Below the pieces are notes generated by a model. That model saw nothing but the letters and a program-made list of their open reading frames with translations, did no database searches and had not been told where the DNA came from. Of a stretch of 64,000 nt of DNA, positions 29,501 through 37,940 are shown piece after piece (the first letter of the stretch is position 1; every line of letters begins with the position of its first letter). The position numbers were made by a program, and so were the translations under genes. This DNA is from CAWARU01 sp963784575 (GTDB lineage: Bacteria; Pseudomonadota; Gammaproteobacteria; UBA6186; Azoamicaceae). The stretch lies in the NCBI GenBank assembly GCA_963784575.1, contig CAWARU010000001.1, positions 1,736,001 to 1,800,000 of the forward strand, given 5' to 3'.

Positions 29501-31046
29501 CCTTTAAGATTTTTTCTTGAAACACTTTTCTTGTTTCAAAATCTTTTGCATCAGCAATATCTTTGGCCTGCATTAAAATTTGTGGATCCCCCAAAGGATG
29601 AGAATTGCTCTCCATAACTTCTAGATAAGCCTTTACTAAGTTTTTCCATTTAGGTCTGAAGCGCGAAAAGGGTTTATCATGATATGTTTGAAATGATTCT
29701 GTGAATATCGAACCCCTCTCTGAGGGTGCTTCAGCACAAAATTGTATAATCCTAGCCAAAACTGAATCAATACCACTCCTTTCCAAAACCTCCTCGCTGT
29801 AATAAATTCTGTCAGAAATTGAAAATGAACGGTATTTCAATGCACTATAAATAGCAAAATTACCTCTACTCCTCGCTATCCCTGCGATAAGTGCTGCTTT
29901 TATAAAAGATTCCAATTGGTCTTCTGGAACTTTACCCTTTATCGCCTTATAAACTGCTAAACTTGCCAATAATATCCCAACTTCTATATGTGTGGCACTG
30001 TGATATTCGTAGTCGCCTCTTAATTGCTGCAAAATACTATCGACCATACAGCTTAAACTATCGTGTAATAGAGTGTTAGGATCTGGGATCTCCTTAAATA
30101 ATTTAATAAGCCTTTGGTGTTCTGATTTAATGTATTCAAAACGATCACCATATTTCCAATTTCTAGGTTCGTCATCATTAAATAAATTTTTGAAAGTGAT
30201 GTCAAAGGCAATTTTAGCTGAGACGCGATCTTCCAATTTATCATTTGAAGATTTTACCAAATTTGGTACTAACTCGGGATAGTGTTCAGCAAACTCCTTA
30301 TACTCTTTAGATCTTTTTATTTCCTTCAGTTCCTTTTCTGCTTTACTATTCCTCCCCTCTCTGTACAGTTTTCTGATGCATTGCTCTTTTGCTTGTACTT
30401 GTTCATCATCGCCTCCACTATCTTTCTGCACTGCTTCTTCTGAACTTCGAGAAAAATGAGCTTCTGCTGTTTCCCCTAATGCCTTGAGCTTTTCCTGACT
30501 TTTTCTTACCTCAAGTAGTCTAACGAGCTCGATTTTGCCGGCTCTTGCTGCCATCTCAAAGATTCTGTGATCTAAATTTGGAAACAGAGCTCGGATTTCG
30601 ACATCTTGACTCACAGATTCGATTTTTGAAATATCCCCCGCTTCAAATGCCAACATAGCATCTTCCATCCGCTTTAACTTCGCATCTCTGGCCTGAAAGG
30701 CTAATCTATTTTTTTGAAGTGAGTCTTCTGTTTCTTTGAGCAATGCAGAATCACGAACAATGGCGTCCAGGAAATTTTTGCGGGTAGCAGCAACCAGATT
30801 CAGAGCTTTTTCCTTGATATATGCCAATCTCCTTTGACGTTCCTGTTCGAGCTCCTGCAATCTTCTCTGTATTTCCTCTTGCTGTTGCCGCAATTGACAA
30901 AGGGCTTGATATTCTGGGCTCGAGGAAAGTTCACATTCGGCTATTCGATGTAGTGAGCGAGTAGTTCTGCGGATTTCTTTTTCGACGCTATGACCAAATC
31001 TTGATACTTCTTTTCCAATTTTTTTCATTATTTTTTTTAAACTCAT
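23478..31046 (-). CDS. Giant polymorphic-toxin-like protein T1
   Basis: 2522-residue protein. ATG 31046 is chosen because AAGGAG lies just upstream; an 80-codon upstream extension lacks such a site. Residues 1-110 are a basic helix and coiled coil, with an ankyrin-like unit (FEMAARAGKIELVRLLE) near 155. At least three diverged helical repeats follow, marked by FIKAALIAGIAR (about 385), LVKAAIVSGFAR (about 636) and LTKALLFIAIAR (about 903). A beta-rich segment precedes an EEIFFTEKRTEIQ coiled coil, then a Gly/Ala hydrophobic domain (about 1680-1820), a Ser/Lys linker and a second Gly-rich segment. The last 150 residues are a separate tip (RDHMTPNDLAAIFKENRG..., ADGKRFEHF) resembling type 28 polymorphic toxins (a weak call). 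No signal peptide. Its partner is the HEAT-repeat protein. Confidence 0.8.
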   Translation of the reverse strand: MSLKKIMKKIGKEVSRFGHSVEKEIRRTTRSLHRIAECELSSSPEYQALCQLRQQQEEIQRRLQELEQERQRRLAYIKEKALNLVAATRKNFLDAIVRDSALLKETEDSLQKNRLAFQARDAKLKRMEDAMLAFEAGDISKIESVSQDVEIRALFPNLDHRIFEMAARAGKIELVRLLEVRKSQEKLKALGETAEAHFSRSSEEAVQKDSGGDDEQVQAKEQCIRKLYREGRNSKAEKELKEIKRSKEYKEFAEHYPELVPNLVKSSNDKLEDRVSAKIAFDITFKNLFNDDEPRNWKYGDRFEYIKSEHQRLIKLFKEIPDPNTLLHDSLSCMVDSILQQLRGDYEYHSATHIEVGILLASLAVYKAIKGKVPEDQLESFIKAALIAGIARSRGNFAIYSALKYRSFSISDRIYYSEEVLERSGIDSVLARIIQFCAEAPSERGSIFTESFQTYHDKPFSRFRPKWKNLVKAYLEVMESNSHPLGDPQILMQAKDIADAKDFETRKVFQEKILKEKSIIGKIVFESYLNGEVDIIRLPARTAQSISKSHYKLKDLYTKITESQKPLYLEHDKYSEIVERALGQVIPLAYLNPNYIDYKFDLWPVAFALAKYKVLEVIDRNLSEAAILRLVKAAIVSGFARKFFSDFHVEPHPFRCYQRYWDSNMFPNFSDTGKFLHFESGYGKGFEGGFGYKHNFISYLNYTISQQPQFLTDEKESEALLHLYYVPFLDRDKKINSHVSIVQLKQTDLLQSYLNVIAQDELPSVFDARISREALKTYKEIEAIRNTETELATNRRLLESLLYELCKKGYSFGTYSEEKLREECIKVYRTYYIEKNAELEKYEPAIEAAQNIFQQIYPDCYDKNNLRDLLLPLMQIGISQALGSHNQSMGSEDSTLTKALLFIAIARQLYDRQISEFCYSNLYDFRNFYEWIIEQIAAIHSFLSYNGSCSLLDTDFNIEHTTAEILKISRLAPVERSNYLSKLYNDRHAFAEDSKPHCNKNTSHYLNLVYLYNSCSKFSDLVAEYRKVGNLSHYPAGDPRILAEAKRRVENEKGHGDGASLALSPFTGSTTRIVYPWELRAFGLKDFGRAGRIISMELEALMSPGSHPIFWSLKNKAFDELSLLGSSMVKEIFLSDRTIADPTRQPIPTKLGQIMPLNFGTEQQFRLLPGHLYKMEAWYKEGHPGQVEQYFFVPNISFLFSVLRSHYQQGMSYRLRFRGFITGSLSLQQGSFTHTQYFSNTSWTDFTPPREGAGTLKISIENCPHLNIKKEIVVKPQTKAQYLKKSFSEIDDSYLKKFALSSEIQGNETDGSTFKDTIFYISNEKFAKIDYKGGLKLWREPSQSQKTSKESETSNDQDKTKQQKYLDRYLKSYLQAKHFLNGGYSKERLSKAILSSLCLLAQDLTFGPFFALGCALYDSNSSQTIDRYLDLLAKQIALFELMHGSESEQLTAEEIAAFVEECSTSALHSHEFPDYWSYIFRETHSISEDTVKGFYLLIIQTYLTVFKGESITLNTEILSQLAEFLFGLRKEENFARLSAAMEECFKEVPGFWAWQAAIHSKWSEDLGTWEDFLTEIQEMRVAEEEHFGTEQIDIASHYGRYRSQNFDAASQVIFQYLQEAYARQARLEAEEIFFTEKRTEIQQMLKEIQQIIANYVEQLRNHQEAIEDAKRHARKKKRRMMIKMLVGLAIGAFLGPILAEAVAIGLAQMSTSLVVFQASISQFLTPIISSIVSTGIQGGDVGRAALFSTLSGGLNIGLNGILEAFPIISDSLREAIAIGGSSVIVAAVRGAKFSAVLGEGIGAGLVHYCLSSGRPSQPSDQIGRVLSHKEITRQFATDFGKMMLRPVVQSAISDVVQGRRAYIDPLAPVSGLAQGIAGAVGHKVQQRIQDSKRDPHPRVLEDKNSKSSSKELADKISGPSKKSRTEKTTKGSSTKHSSKERNMHPVLEEPAIGNLTRETTSPFAANSKNIPPSADFFAKQHGDTFTANGTSRRPSETNAHDLSPMAHIQAGPRMRSKQSEPKKVNKVAFGAGVAVGLGAGVAVGTADAVAGTFELLHSSAELIDDPKYLAKVERERAKQIQAIKKDPVGVGKAILNGISQKANDFGDKVQKSYAAGEGFQSGFILGEGLGEVIPYFAPGAGLARAGVKVAQQTARGARNAIAIASSVESFLRAGRTVGRAVTSRQGLMLSGTLATGGSLMFASPNAEACSHTSQAQGVSPAAVAIGAAALGLTAYSMSKGKIPPFNIIRPGGEIRKLRDEFGKTINSSPTPLGLVGAGAPHASETAFAGGMRQAAMHPVEPQPTHLMFRDITKEPATRGSYKSGRNSGTINQSHEAEKFRKDIAAVEAWNKLKTDSKFLEQTAGRKLGEKDVLSSKALQHPVSLTNREMEIIDKWTIERLQLLARWERQDLFPLNKDMEALLNKCKNQLRDHMTPNDLAAIFKENRGHHIFRADGKRFEHFQLEWGSVENSFAKAFKGPWTGTISESQILKQRFGEMSGLLVRFNLLIERGKCTKEVNKLTP

Positions 31047-31389
31047 TTTAAAAACTCCTTTTTTTAAAAACACGTCAATCAATCTTCCAGGAAGGTTCTG
31101 AATTAGTACAAATGCAGAACTATTTTTTTTGGTCTCCAGTGTATCTTTATTTGTGATCAACAACCTCCTTTTTTTATCATCAGCAAAATTCATAGGTACA
31201 ATATCACACCCAGAAAAAATGAAAAGAAGTTTTAGCTGATTTATTTGTAAGCCAAATCTTACATAACATATCGTGAATATCATCGTATTTCATTTGTAAT
31301 ACGAAAAATGCCTATGCATGCAAACAATCACACTTAATATTATTTTTTGACTAAGATTAATATATGATGACCAGCAGAAGATATAGTAT
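31047..31389. other. Divergent intergenic region of T1 and 31390 gene
   Basis: AT-rich and without a convincing gene. The first bases hold the AAGGAG ribosome site of T1 (about 31051-31058). TTGACT at 31347 faces right toward the 31390 gene but has no good -10 at the right spacing. Confidence 0.4.
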
Positions 31390-32094
31390 ATGAAAATTCA
31401 AAAAGAACACCGTGACCCCATAGACATTATTGTGAAAGTGGGTGAGCCAAGTGATGTCTGTACGATAACTGATATTACGAGAGGCTTTAAAAAACCAATC
31501 AAGTGGTTTATCCCTATTAATATATTGAGAGAGGGAGTTGAGAAATCAATTGTCTTTCTTCAAGCTTTGCCTGAAAATGAGTTTTATTATAAATCCATAA
31601 CCATTGATATAGATGTTGAACCTAGGCGTGTTATTGAAATCTGTAAAGTACTAGCTTCTTATAAATCAGAGCATAAATTTACAAGGCTATCTTTATCCGA
31701 AGAATGTTATAAAATGTTGATTGCCACATGTTATAATGAAATTTCAGAACTAGACAAAAACTTTGATATAAAAGAAGTTAAAAAATTGAACCGAATGTCT
31801 GAAGTATTACTGGAAATTTCAAAATCCAAACTAAGTGATCTTGAGATTAGGATATATTTTTATCTCCTAGGAATGGTGCTTAATAATCAATCTAAAAAAG
31901 GAGGTCTCTACATACCATTAGATTATGAGACCATTGCTTTTGAGTTTTGTAATAATTTTCCTGAGATAGAAAATAAAAAGCATATTTACAAATCAATCGA
32001 TCATCTTATGAAAAAGCGGCTAATAGTAAAAGATCCTCAAAACAAAAAATATTGTTCTGTCAACTTTTTTGGACCTATGGAGAGACTTGAATGA
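31390..32094 (+). CDS. Hypothetical protein, paralogue of 32717 gene, winged-helix-like C-terminus
   Basis: 234-residue protein, unrecognised. It is clearly paralogous to the protein at 32717: both begin MKI-K-H and share FL-L-E-FYY--ITIDI--EP, L-L--EC--ML and IEIKIY-Y-LG. Both end in YIPLDY--IA-F...K-I-K-ID-L-K-RLI, which looks like a winged-helix DNA-binding or replication-initiator-like fold. Ends in ATGA overlap with the next gene. AT-rich like the rest of the accessory region. Divergent from T1. Confidence 0.65.
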   Translation: MKIQKEHRDPIDIIVKVGEPSDVCTITDITRGFKKPIKWFIPINILREGVEKSIVFLQALPENEFYYKSITIDIDVEPRRVIEICKVLASYKSEHKFTRLSLSEECYKMLIATCYNEISELDKNFDIKEVKKLNRMSEVLLEISKSKLSDLEIRIYFYLLGMVLNNQSKKGGLYIPLDYETIAFEFCNNFPEIENKKHIYKSIDHLMKKRLIVKDPQNKKYCSVNFFGPMERLE

Positions 32095-32501
32095 AAAGAA
32101 CTGGGCCAGGTGATTTGTTCATTGCTATGTCTTTAGATAAAGGCATATTGATTGATGCACTGCGATTACTATTGTACCTTTTTGCGCAAATAGAGAAGGG
32201 AAATCTAGATGGAAAAAGGCAAGGTCCTAAAGGTATCGGGTTTGTATTCATAACAAAACAAGAGATTTTGAAAGACTTACCAATGCTTGCATTAACTTAC
32301 GAGCATTGTAAAGATTTTATCATAGAACATAAACTATTAGGATATAAAAAGACCGAAAATGGAGACATTTGGACAGAAGAATTAAGATCGAATTGGAATT
32401 TAAAAAGACTACCATCTATTCAGGATGCAAGCCTGATAGAACAACCAATATTGTATGCATCCGGATTAGGAGATGACGATATTGACGAAATTGGTAAATA
32501 A
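32091..32501 (+). CDS. Hypothetical protein, coupled to 31390 gene
   Basis: 136-residue protein with no recognised domain. Start ATG 32091 overlaps the previous stop (ATGA). A hydrophobic helix (ILIDALRLLLYLFAQIEKG) is followed by GKRQGPKGIGFVFITKQEIL and a helix-turn-helix-like stretch (YEHCKDFIIEHKLLGYKKTENGD), and the tail is acidic. It may be a small winged-helix partner of the upstream protein; uncertain. Confidence 0.55.
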   Translation: MKRTGPGDLFIAMSLDKGILIDALRLLLYLFAQIEKGNLDGKRQGPKGIGFVFITKQEILKDLPMLALTYEHCKDFIIEHKLLGYKKTENGDIWTEELRSNWNLKRLPSIQDASLIEQPILYASGLGDDDIDEIGK

Positions 32502-32716
32502 CTCTCATAGTTATAAGGGGACCTTTTGGGGCAAAATAAGGCACAACAAATGGAAATAAAAAAATTCTCAAAAAATATTGTCCGCTTCACTCAAGAGAAG
32601 ATTAATTTTGAAGCTGGTGGATATTCTACATAAATGGGTCTTTACACTAGTTTTAATTGTTCAATTAATTTCAGGAGTACTCACTGTCTGATTTTACTTT
32701 AATGGTATATACCAGT

Positions 32717-33427
32717 ATGAAAATTGAAAAAACGCATAAATTTTCTTGCAAACTTATCATTAGGGCTGCTGAATCTATTGATGCTCATTCAGTAACAGTA
32801 ACCGGCCGAGAAAACCATGTTTGGATGCTTCCGATTCATTTTTTGCAGTATGAGATTGAAAAAACAATTGAATTCCTTAACTCGTTGACGGATGAATCGT
32901 TTTATTACAGCAAAATAACAGTAGATATAACTAAAGAACCTGGTTGTGTTCTGGAATTATGTAACCTATTAATTTACTATAGAAATAATTTTTCAAAAAA
33001 TACAAAATTGCGATTGTCAAGAGAATGTCAGGAAATGTTAACAAAAATATACCCAGAAAAAATCACAGAGTTAGGAAAAAATTTTTTAATGAAAGAACAT
33101 CTAGAAAATCTAAGTTCCTTACAAAATGCTTTTTATAATGTTTCAACTTCTAAAGACTTAACGAGTATCGAAATCAAAATTTACTGCTATATTTTGGGCT
33201 CCTGTATGTCCAACAGCCTTAAATATGGAAAAAACTATATTCCCTTAGATTACAATTATATTGCATCTTTGTTTTATAAGCAATTTTCGCAAGAAAATAA
33301 GAAGCTAATCACTAAAGCAATCGATCGCCTCATAAAAAGAAGACTGATTCTTAAGATATCTGATAAGAGTAAAAATTTATACTGTTATGCAAACTTTCAA
33401 GGTCCTATCAATATTGGAAAACTTTAA
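32717..33427 (+). CDS. Hypothetical protein, paralogue of 31390 gene
   Basis: 236 residues from ATG 32717, chosen because the paralogue begins MKIQKEH at the same place; ATG 32702 is possible. The C-terminal YIPLDYNYIASLFYKQF and IDRLIKRRLILKI segment matches the winged-helix-like end of the paralogue. The region between the two paralogues (32502-32716) shows no gene. The tandem duplication with divergence suggests a regulatory or plasmid-like initiator function, which remains a guess. A 25-codon frame (33427-33504) begins in the stop as TAATG but has no other support. Confidence 0.6.
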   Translation: MKIEKTHKFSCKLIIRAAESIDAHSVTVTGRENHVWMLPIHFLQYEIEKTIEFLNSLTDESFYYSKITVDITKEPGCVLELCNLLIYYRNNFSKNTKLRLSRECQEMLTKIYPEKITELGKNFLMKEHLENLSSLQNAFYNVSTSKDLTSIEIKIYCYILGSCMSNSLKYGKNYIPLDYNYIASLFYKQFSQENKKLITKAIDRLIKRRLILKISDKSKNLYCYANFQGPINIGKL

Positions 33428-34030
33428 TGGATTTGATTAAAATGTTTAGCAGAAGCATCAAATGTTTTGAATATGCTCAATCTATCTTCAAATCTGGAGG
33501 CTGAACAGAATATTTTGAGTAAATAGGTTATAAGCAAATTAGACAAAGATCGGACTCAATGTGAGAATACATGAAGATCGCCGCGACATGATTTATACTA
33601 TTGGCGTGATTAGTAATTTAATCATACCTTTTTTTGAATCCAATGAACTGAATTCAAAGATGACATACACTCTAAAAAAGACTTTTTTCAGATTAGATAA
33701 CTTAATTACCATCACTCGCTGTTAAATTAATCGCTCCAATTGACTAGAATTACGATTTACAAAGATGACCTTGCCTAATCCCGTAAATATTACGGAATGC
33801 TCACAGAGTCCTCCATAGTGTCGCAAAAATCTTTAATAAAGGAAATTTAGTTAGGATTCAAATAAAAAGCAAAATATTAATATATTGAAATTTTTAAAGA
33901 ATTTTAAATAAAGAAACAAAAACGCTGAATTACACTGATCTTTTAACCTTATTGACATTTATCTTGATGTATAGTAGCTTAACTCAGGAAGTTATTATTA
34001 CTCGTAAATCAATTGAGAGGAATTACCAAT
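33428..34030. other. Intergenic stretch without a supported gene
   Basis: AT-rich. It holds the 25-codon frame coupled to the previous stop and a short palindrome CCGTAAATATTACGG (33781-33795). GAGAGG (34015-34020) is the likely ribosome site of the next gene. No coding sequence of length or family is seen. Confidence 0.5.
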
Positions 34031-36139
34031 ATGCCACGCCAAATTTATATCGATCAGAATGCAGCTTGGGGCAGTATAGACCACCATTTTATTTGCTTTT
34101 ATATTGCTATGGAAGGTAGTGGAAATGCTGCCGCTGTGCAACAACATATTGATCAGGGGGTTGACATAGATGTGTATGAATATCGATCTTGTGGTCCTGT
34201 GACCCCGCTTAGGTACGCGGTTGAATGTTCCAATCACGATGCTGTTGGGGTACTTTGTAAAAAAATTAAATCTGAACCGAAATTAAAGTCATTACTTTCT
34301 TTTGATGCTGAACCATTAACAGTTGTGGCATGCAAGAACTGAGATCAAGACTCGCTTCGTTATTTAGTGAATGCTGGAGCCGATATTTCTGCGTGTGGTT
34401 CTGAGGACAGCCCTGTTACAGCTGCAGTTAGCGTAATCTCATCGTCCTTTTTACTACGTCAAGGAACTTGGGATAAAACCGATGCAATTTTCAAGAAGAA
34501 CCTCTTTCGTGCTTTAGAAAGTAATAAGCCATTTCCCGAGGGTAAACATGTTGTTCGCATTAAAGGCAATTTAGATTTAATTGATACTCTTTCTACCCTC
34601 TCCGCAAGTTTTATAGATGCAAATCACTCTGGCAAAACTCCACTTGAAATCTTACAGAATCCTATTGAAAGTGCGAAGAGAGGTTTTTTTCGCATGCCGG
34701 GTGGTATTAAACTTGAATTGGTTGCGGACAAGAGCAACGAAAACACCTTAGTCTTCCATACCACCAAGATTACCAATACACTTGGCCGAGTCTTAAATTG
34801 TGATGTAACGATAATATATGATATCGCTGAATTACGTGCAAAGATTCAAGAGAAGTCAAAAGAACAAATAGAAAGAAAACACAAAGCCGAAATAATAGCT
34901 GCGAAGCATGTATTTGAGGTCCAAGCAGATAAAAAAGCTGCCGAATTGACATCAGTAATTGAAAAGGTAAGAAAAGAACAAGATGAGAAGTTTTCTCATA
35001 TGAAACTTCGAACAGACTGCCTTGATGATAAAATTAAGATGGAAATGGATGAGAAACAAAGAATCGCATTACGTATGGCTGAACAAGAAAGAATTACTCG
35101 AGAAACTAAGGAAAAGTCTGAAGAAGCCTATAGGGTAGCAGCTGAAACAAAACATAAGAGCGAAGCAGCATTATCCCTGGCTTACGATGCAAAACAAAAA
35201 TCTCTCGCAACCGATTTAAAGGTAAGAGAACTTGAGCAGCAATTTAATGCCATGGTTAAAAGCATCATGACACTTCGAGGCAGTCAGGCGGAAGTTCAAC
35301 AAAATTTAGTAAAAATGAATGTTAAGTTCGAACAAGTACAGAACCTCACAATGATTCTCTGGCACGAACACAATAATAACCCCAATCTTAGAGCAAGGGT
35401 GGAAGCTGTTAAAGCAAAAAGTATCTATCTACATTGCTTTCAAAAGAGACTTTCAAATTTACTCATGAGCTCCATTACCAGGGTAAGAGTTGGAATGGAT
35501 GCGGTAGATAAATTCAAGCCAGATTTATTATTTGCCTCGGCCCTTAAAATTGCAGCCGATCACATTTCTTTTGTTCCCGGTGCAGGATTACTTAAAGTAG
35601 CAGCCGCAGGTTTAGAATTTTTTAGAACTAGGAAAGATAAGAGAGAACGAGATGCACAAGAATCAACCAATCCACAATTTCAGCATGAGTATTGTATTAA
35701 GTTGAGTATTGAAATTGCAAATCGTCTTGGAATATCATTCCCAGATAAAAAAGGTAAGGAAGTCGCTGAAAATCTTGCAGATAAAACTCTCATCATCATC
35801 TTAGCAGCAATTCACTATGTGAAAGAACGACTTAGCCCGGATTCACCTCAATATCTTGATACTGACTCTGAGGAGTTTGTTCAGGCGGTGCTCAACCAAA
35901 TCATGACTAGACCAGAATCGGATTTTGTAAACTTTCGCAGGGTAACACAACTTGGTAGTACAGCTAGACCTTACAGCCAATCAATACTAAGTGGCTTTGA
36001 AGCGCGTCTTAAAGCTGGCGGAGATGCCGCATCCGATCTTTATTCAGTTTTGCCACCAGAATTGATAGATGCAGCTCAAAGTGCAGCTAAAGGTACTGCT
36101 CAATCTTTGTCTTCCCAAGTTCTTAGAGTGTTTGCATAA
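34031..36139 (+). pseudogene. Ankyrin/coiled-coil protein interrupted by in-frame TGA
   Basis: Third paralogue of the genes at 48728 and 59295, about 702 residues if read through. ATG 34031 (MPRQIYIDQNAAWG) follows GAGAGG. The N-terminal part is ankyrin-like (TPLRYAVECSNHDAVGVLCKKI, LRYLVNAGADISACG). A TGA at 34340-34342 falls inside the ankyrin unit: the intact paralogue reads ACTNSDTDSVRHL, this one ACKN-stop-DQDSLRYL, in the same frame. The rest (coiled coil, then helical domain with HEHNNNPNLRARVEAVK and AQESTNPQFQHEYC) is conserved. Truncation to 103 residues or re-initiation downstream are the likely consequences. Orientation is reversed relative to the other two copies. Confidence 0.8.
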
Positions 36140-36171
36140 TTTAATTGTAATTACTCTTAATTAAGAAATTA

Positions 36172-36211
36172 AATCGGTTTGGGTCTCATGGTGATGAGGC
36201 CTACACCGATT
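36172..36211 (+). terminator. Terminator-like hairpin after ankyrin/coiled-coil gene
   Basis: AATCGGT...ACCGATT arms with an inner CTCAT/ATGAG pair, followed by CTAAAGTTTTC. The T-tract is poor, so this is a moderate candidate for the end of the 34031 transcript. Confidence 0.4.
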
Positions 36212-36271
36212 CTAAAGTTTTCTATTAAATAAATTTATATCTATGAGCTAAACTATTATTCGTTTCTTTAG

Positions 36272-36514
36272 ATCGACGAAAGTTTATTTCATAGAATAAC
36301 CAAAGGGTTAGAACAAAAAAAGCAAGATAAGTGCGAAGCCCAATTGGATGATTTAGAAAGTGGCTTTGCTCAACTTAAGGGTAAACCTACAACCGAGTAT
36401 GAAAAATTCTTACCTGATCTTGTAGCGGCATTAGATAAGGCAAAAACTACATTTATATTGCAGCTGCCTGGCACCTTAGCTTTACTTGTTCCGTTTACGC
36501 TCCTTCTCAGATGA
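36272..36514 (+). pseudogene. Remnant of the long helical partner protein
   Basis: Open stretch without a start codon reading IDESLFHRITKGLEQKK and QLDDLESGFAQLKG, KFLPDLVAALDKAKTTF. It matches the beginning of the genes at 51087 and 61655 (ILDDLLDKNLTKPQKAF, LKFLEDAPIEQFN, YMKQIIEALDRAKNS). Similarity stops near 36456, exactly where the right half of a family A palindrome begins (ATTGCAGCTGCCTGGCACC). The first in-frame stop is at 36512. Both ends are therefore lost. Confidence 0.6.
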
Positions 36515-36603
36515 GATGTCTTTATTTTCCTTTTTTTGAAAATTCCCAGTAACATAGTACCTATTCGTTAGATAATGCGCAAGTTTTTAATGTAACTTTT
36601 TAA

Positions 36604-36912
36604 TCATCTTACATCATCAAAATATAGGTTGCTTTTATCCATTGATTCGAGAAGATTCATAATAATTTCTAAATCGTTCTTTTTACATCTGATTGTTGGT
36701 GGCATTGCTCCTTCAAAAGTTACATCATACTCATCATCATATTTTTTGATAAATTTGTCATAAAGGCATCCGGTGCAATATCCTTGCTTGTTCCTAATTC
36801 CAATATGAAATCTTTTAGCATCTTCAGAAACTATAAAAGTAAAACCGTCATTGGATAGCCATGTTTGTAATGTTATACCGCCGTACTGTTTGACTGAATC
36901 AATATATTTCAT
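36604..36912 (-). CDS. Candidate immunity protein for T2 tip
   Basis: 102-residue small acidic protein (MKYIDSVKQYGG..., DDEYDVTFEGAMPPTIRCKKNDLEIIMNLLESMDK). No family recognised. It starts in an ATGA overlap with the stop of the T2 C-terminal frame and has GAGGAG nine bases upstream, the arrangement expected for an immunity gene. It is intact although the T2 core is broken, consistent with retention for protection. Confidence 0.6.
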   Translation of the reverse strand: MKYIDSVKQYGGITLQTWLSNDGFTFIVSEDAKRFHIGIRNKQGYCTGCLYDKFIKKYDDEYDVTFEGAMPPTIRCKKNDLEIIMNLLESMDKSNLYFDDVR

Positions 36913-37853
36913 GGTGTACTACTCCTCGCTTTTATACTATTAACCGAAAGATTCTCTTGCATTCCTTCTCCAACGCCAAAAAGACTTCTTTTCCCCGTGC
37001 TATTAAGGATCAGACTTTGTTCTTGATTCAAAAACTCCAAAACTGCTCTATCTCCTCCTTTACCGGATGGGATTAAAGAGGAATGGGTTATTCCTGGATG
37101 GGTGTGGGCAGACCAAGTCCAACCTTCTTGTTTTAACTTTGGAATTAAAGCCTCGATATAAATATTAGCTTCATCACCTCTAATAATTAGTCTTCTACTT
37201 CCAAGAGTGAACATTGCAAATTCATCGCCTGTTTTTGCTGTAAGTGCTGACAAATCAGTAACGTTAAAATCCGATTTCTTAATTAGAGTAGTGCTACGAA
37301 CTTTGGGTAATTTTTCCAAAACTGCAATTTGCCGTTTCGATAAACTAGAAAATTCGTAATAAATTTCAGCGGGACAAGGTGTTTTTATGCGAGGCTGTAA
37401 ACTATTTTTATATTGAGATAATAAATTGTCACTTACCCTAAGAGTTGGAGAAGATACTCCAAGACCATATTGCTTTACTCTCTCTACTGTGTTTTTTATA
37501 GTGGAAAGGTTAAATAACATTCTTCCTTCTTTTAAAATTGCTGGTACCCCCCTAAACAAAAGCTCTTTGCCAATTTTTCCACCACTTATATATAATGCGG
37601 CTTCGCCAGTTGATTCTGGAATAAGAGCCAACCCAGCCTTCCCCACCCAGGTTCCGGCTTGAATCCAGGCTGCAAGTTGAGGGACTCCGGCATCTAATGC
37701 TCTACTCTGTTGTATTTCATTCCAATCATCAAGAACACTATTTGCTCTCGCCTTTAATTGTCCTATATCTGAAAATAATAGTTCATCTGTCATTCTTGCA
37801 ACTACACCGTCGGCTGCAAAAAGAGATTCATCATGATTTTCTGTAAGCATCAT
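36909..37853 (-). CDS. C-terminal frame of T2: JAB/MPN-like toxin tip
   Basis: Intact 314-residue frame forming the end of the broken T2 gene. It is separated from the upstream T2 frame by a single in-frame TGA (37941-37943); the intervening codons stay open. The tail contains EFAMFTLGSRRLIIRG, then WSAHTHPG with SGKGGDRAVLEFLNQEQSLILNS, a His-x-His-Pro plus Ser/Asp pattern like JAB/MPN metallo-hydrolase folds in toxin tips. The spacing differs from the canonical JAMM motif, so the activity is uncertain. Internal initiation could still express it as a free toxin domain. Immunity candidate follows at once. Confidence 0.6.
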   Translation of the reverse strand: MMLTENHDESLFAADGVVARMTDELLFSDIGQLKARANSVLDDWNEIQQSRALDAGVPQLAAWIQAGTWVGKAGLALIPESTGEAALYISGGKIGKELLFRGVPAILKEGRMLFNLSTIKNTVERVKQYGLGVSSPTLRVSDNLLSQYKNSLQPRIKTPCPAEIYYEFSSLSKRQIAVLEKLPKVRSTTLIKKSDFNVTDLSALTAKTGDEFAMFTLGSRRLIIRGDEANIYIEALIPKLKQEGWTWSAHTHPGITHSSLIPSGKGGDRAVLEFLNQEQSLILNSTGKRSLFGVGEGMQENLSVNSIKARSSTP

Positions 37854-37940
37854 TAATTCATTGAAGCGTTTTTGAGGTCGGCTATAGTTGCCAAGCTTCG
37901 GGATAGAATTAAATGAGAGATATGATGATATGGTGAACTT

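Noticed and set aside
33427..33504. 25-codon frame coupled to the end of the 32717 gene by TAATG
   Set aside because: No ribosome site or similarity; chance overlap is likely.
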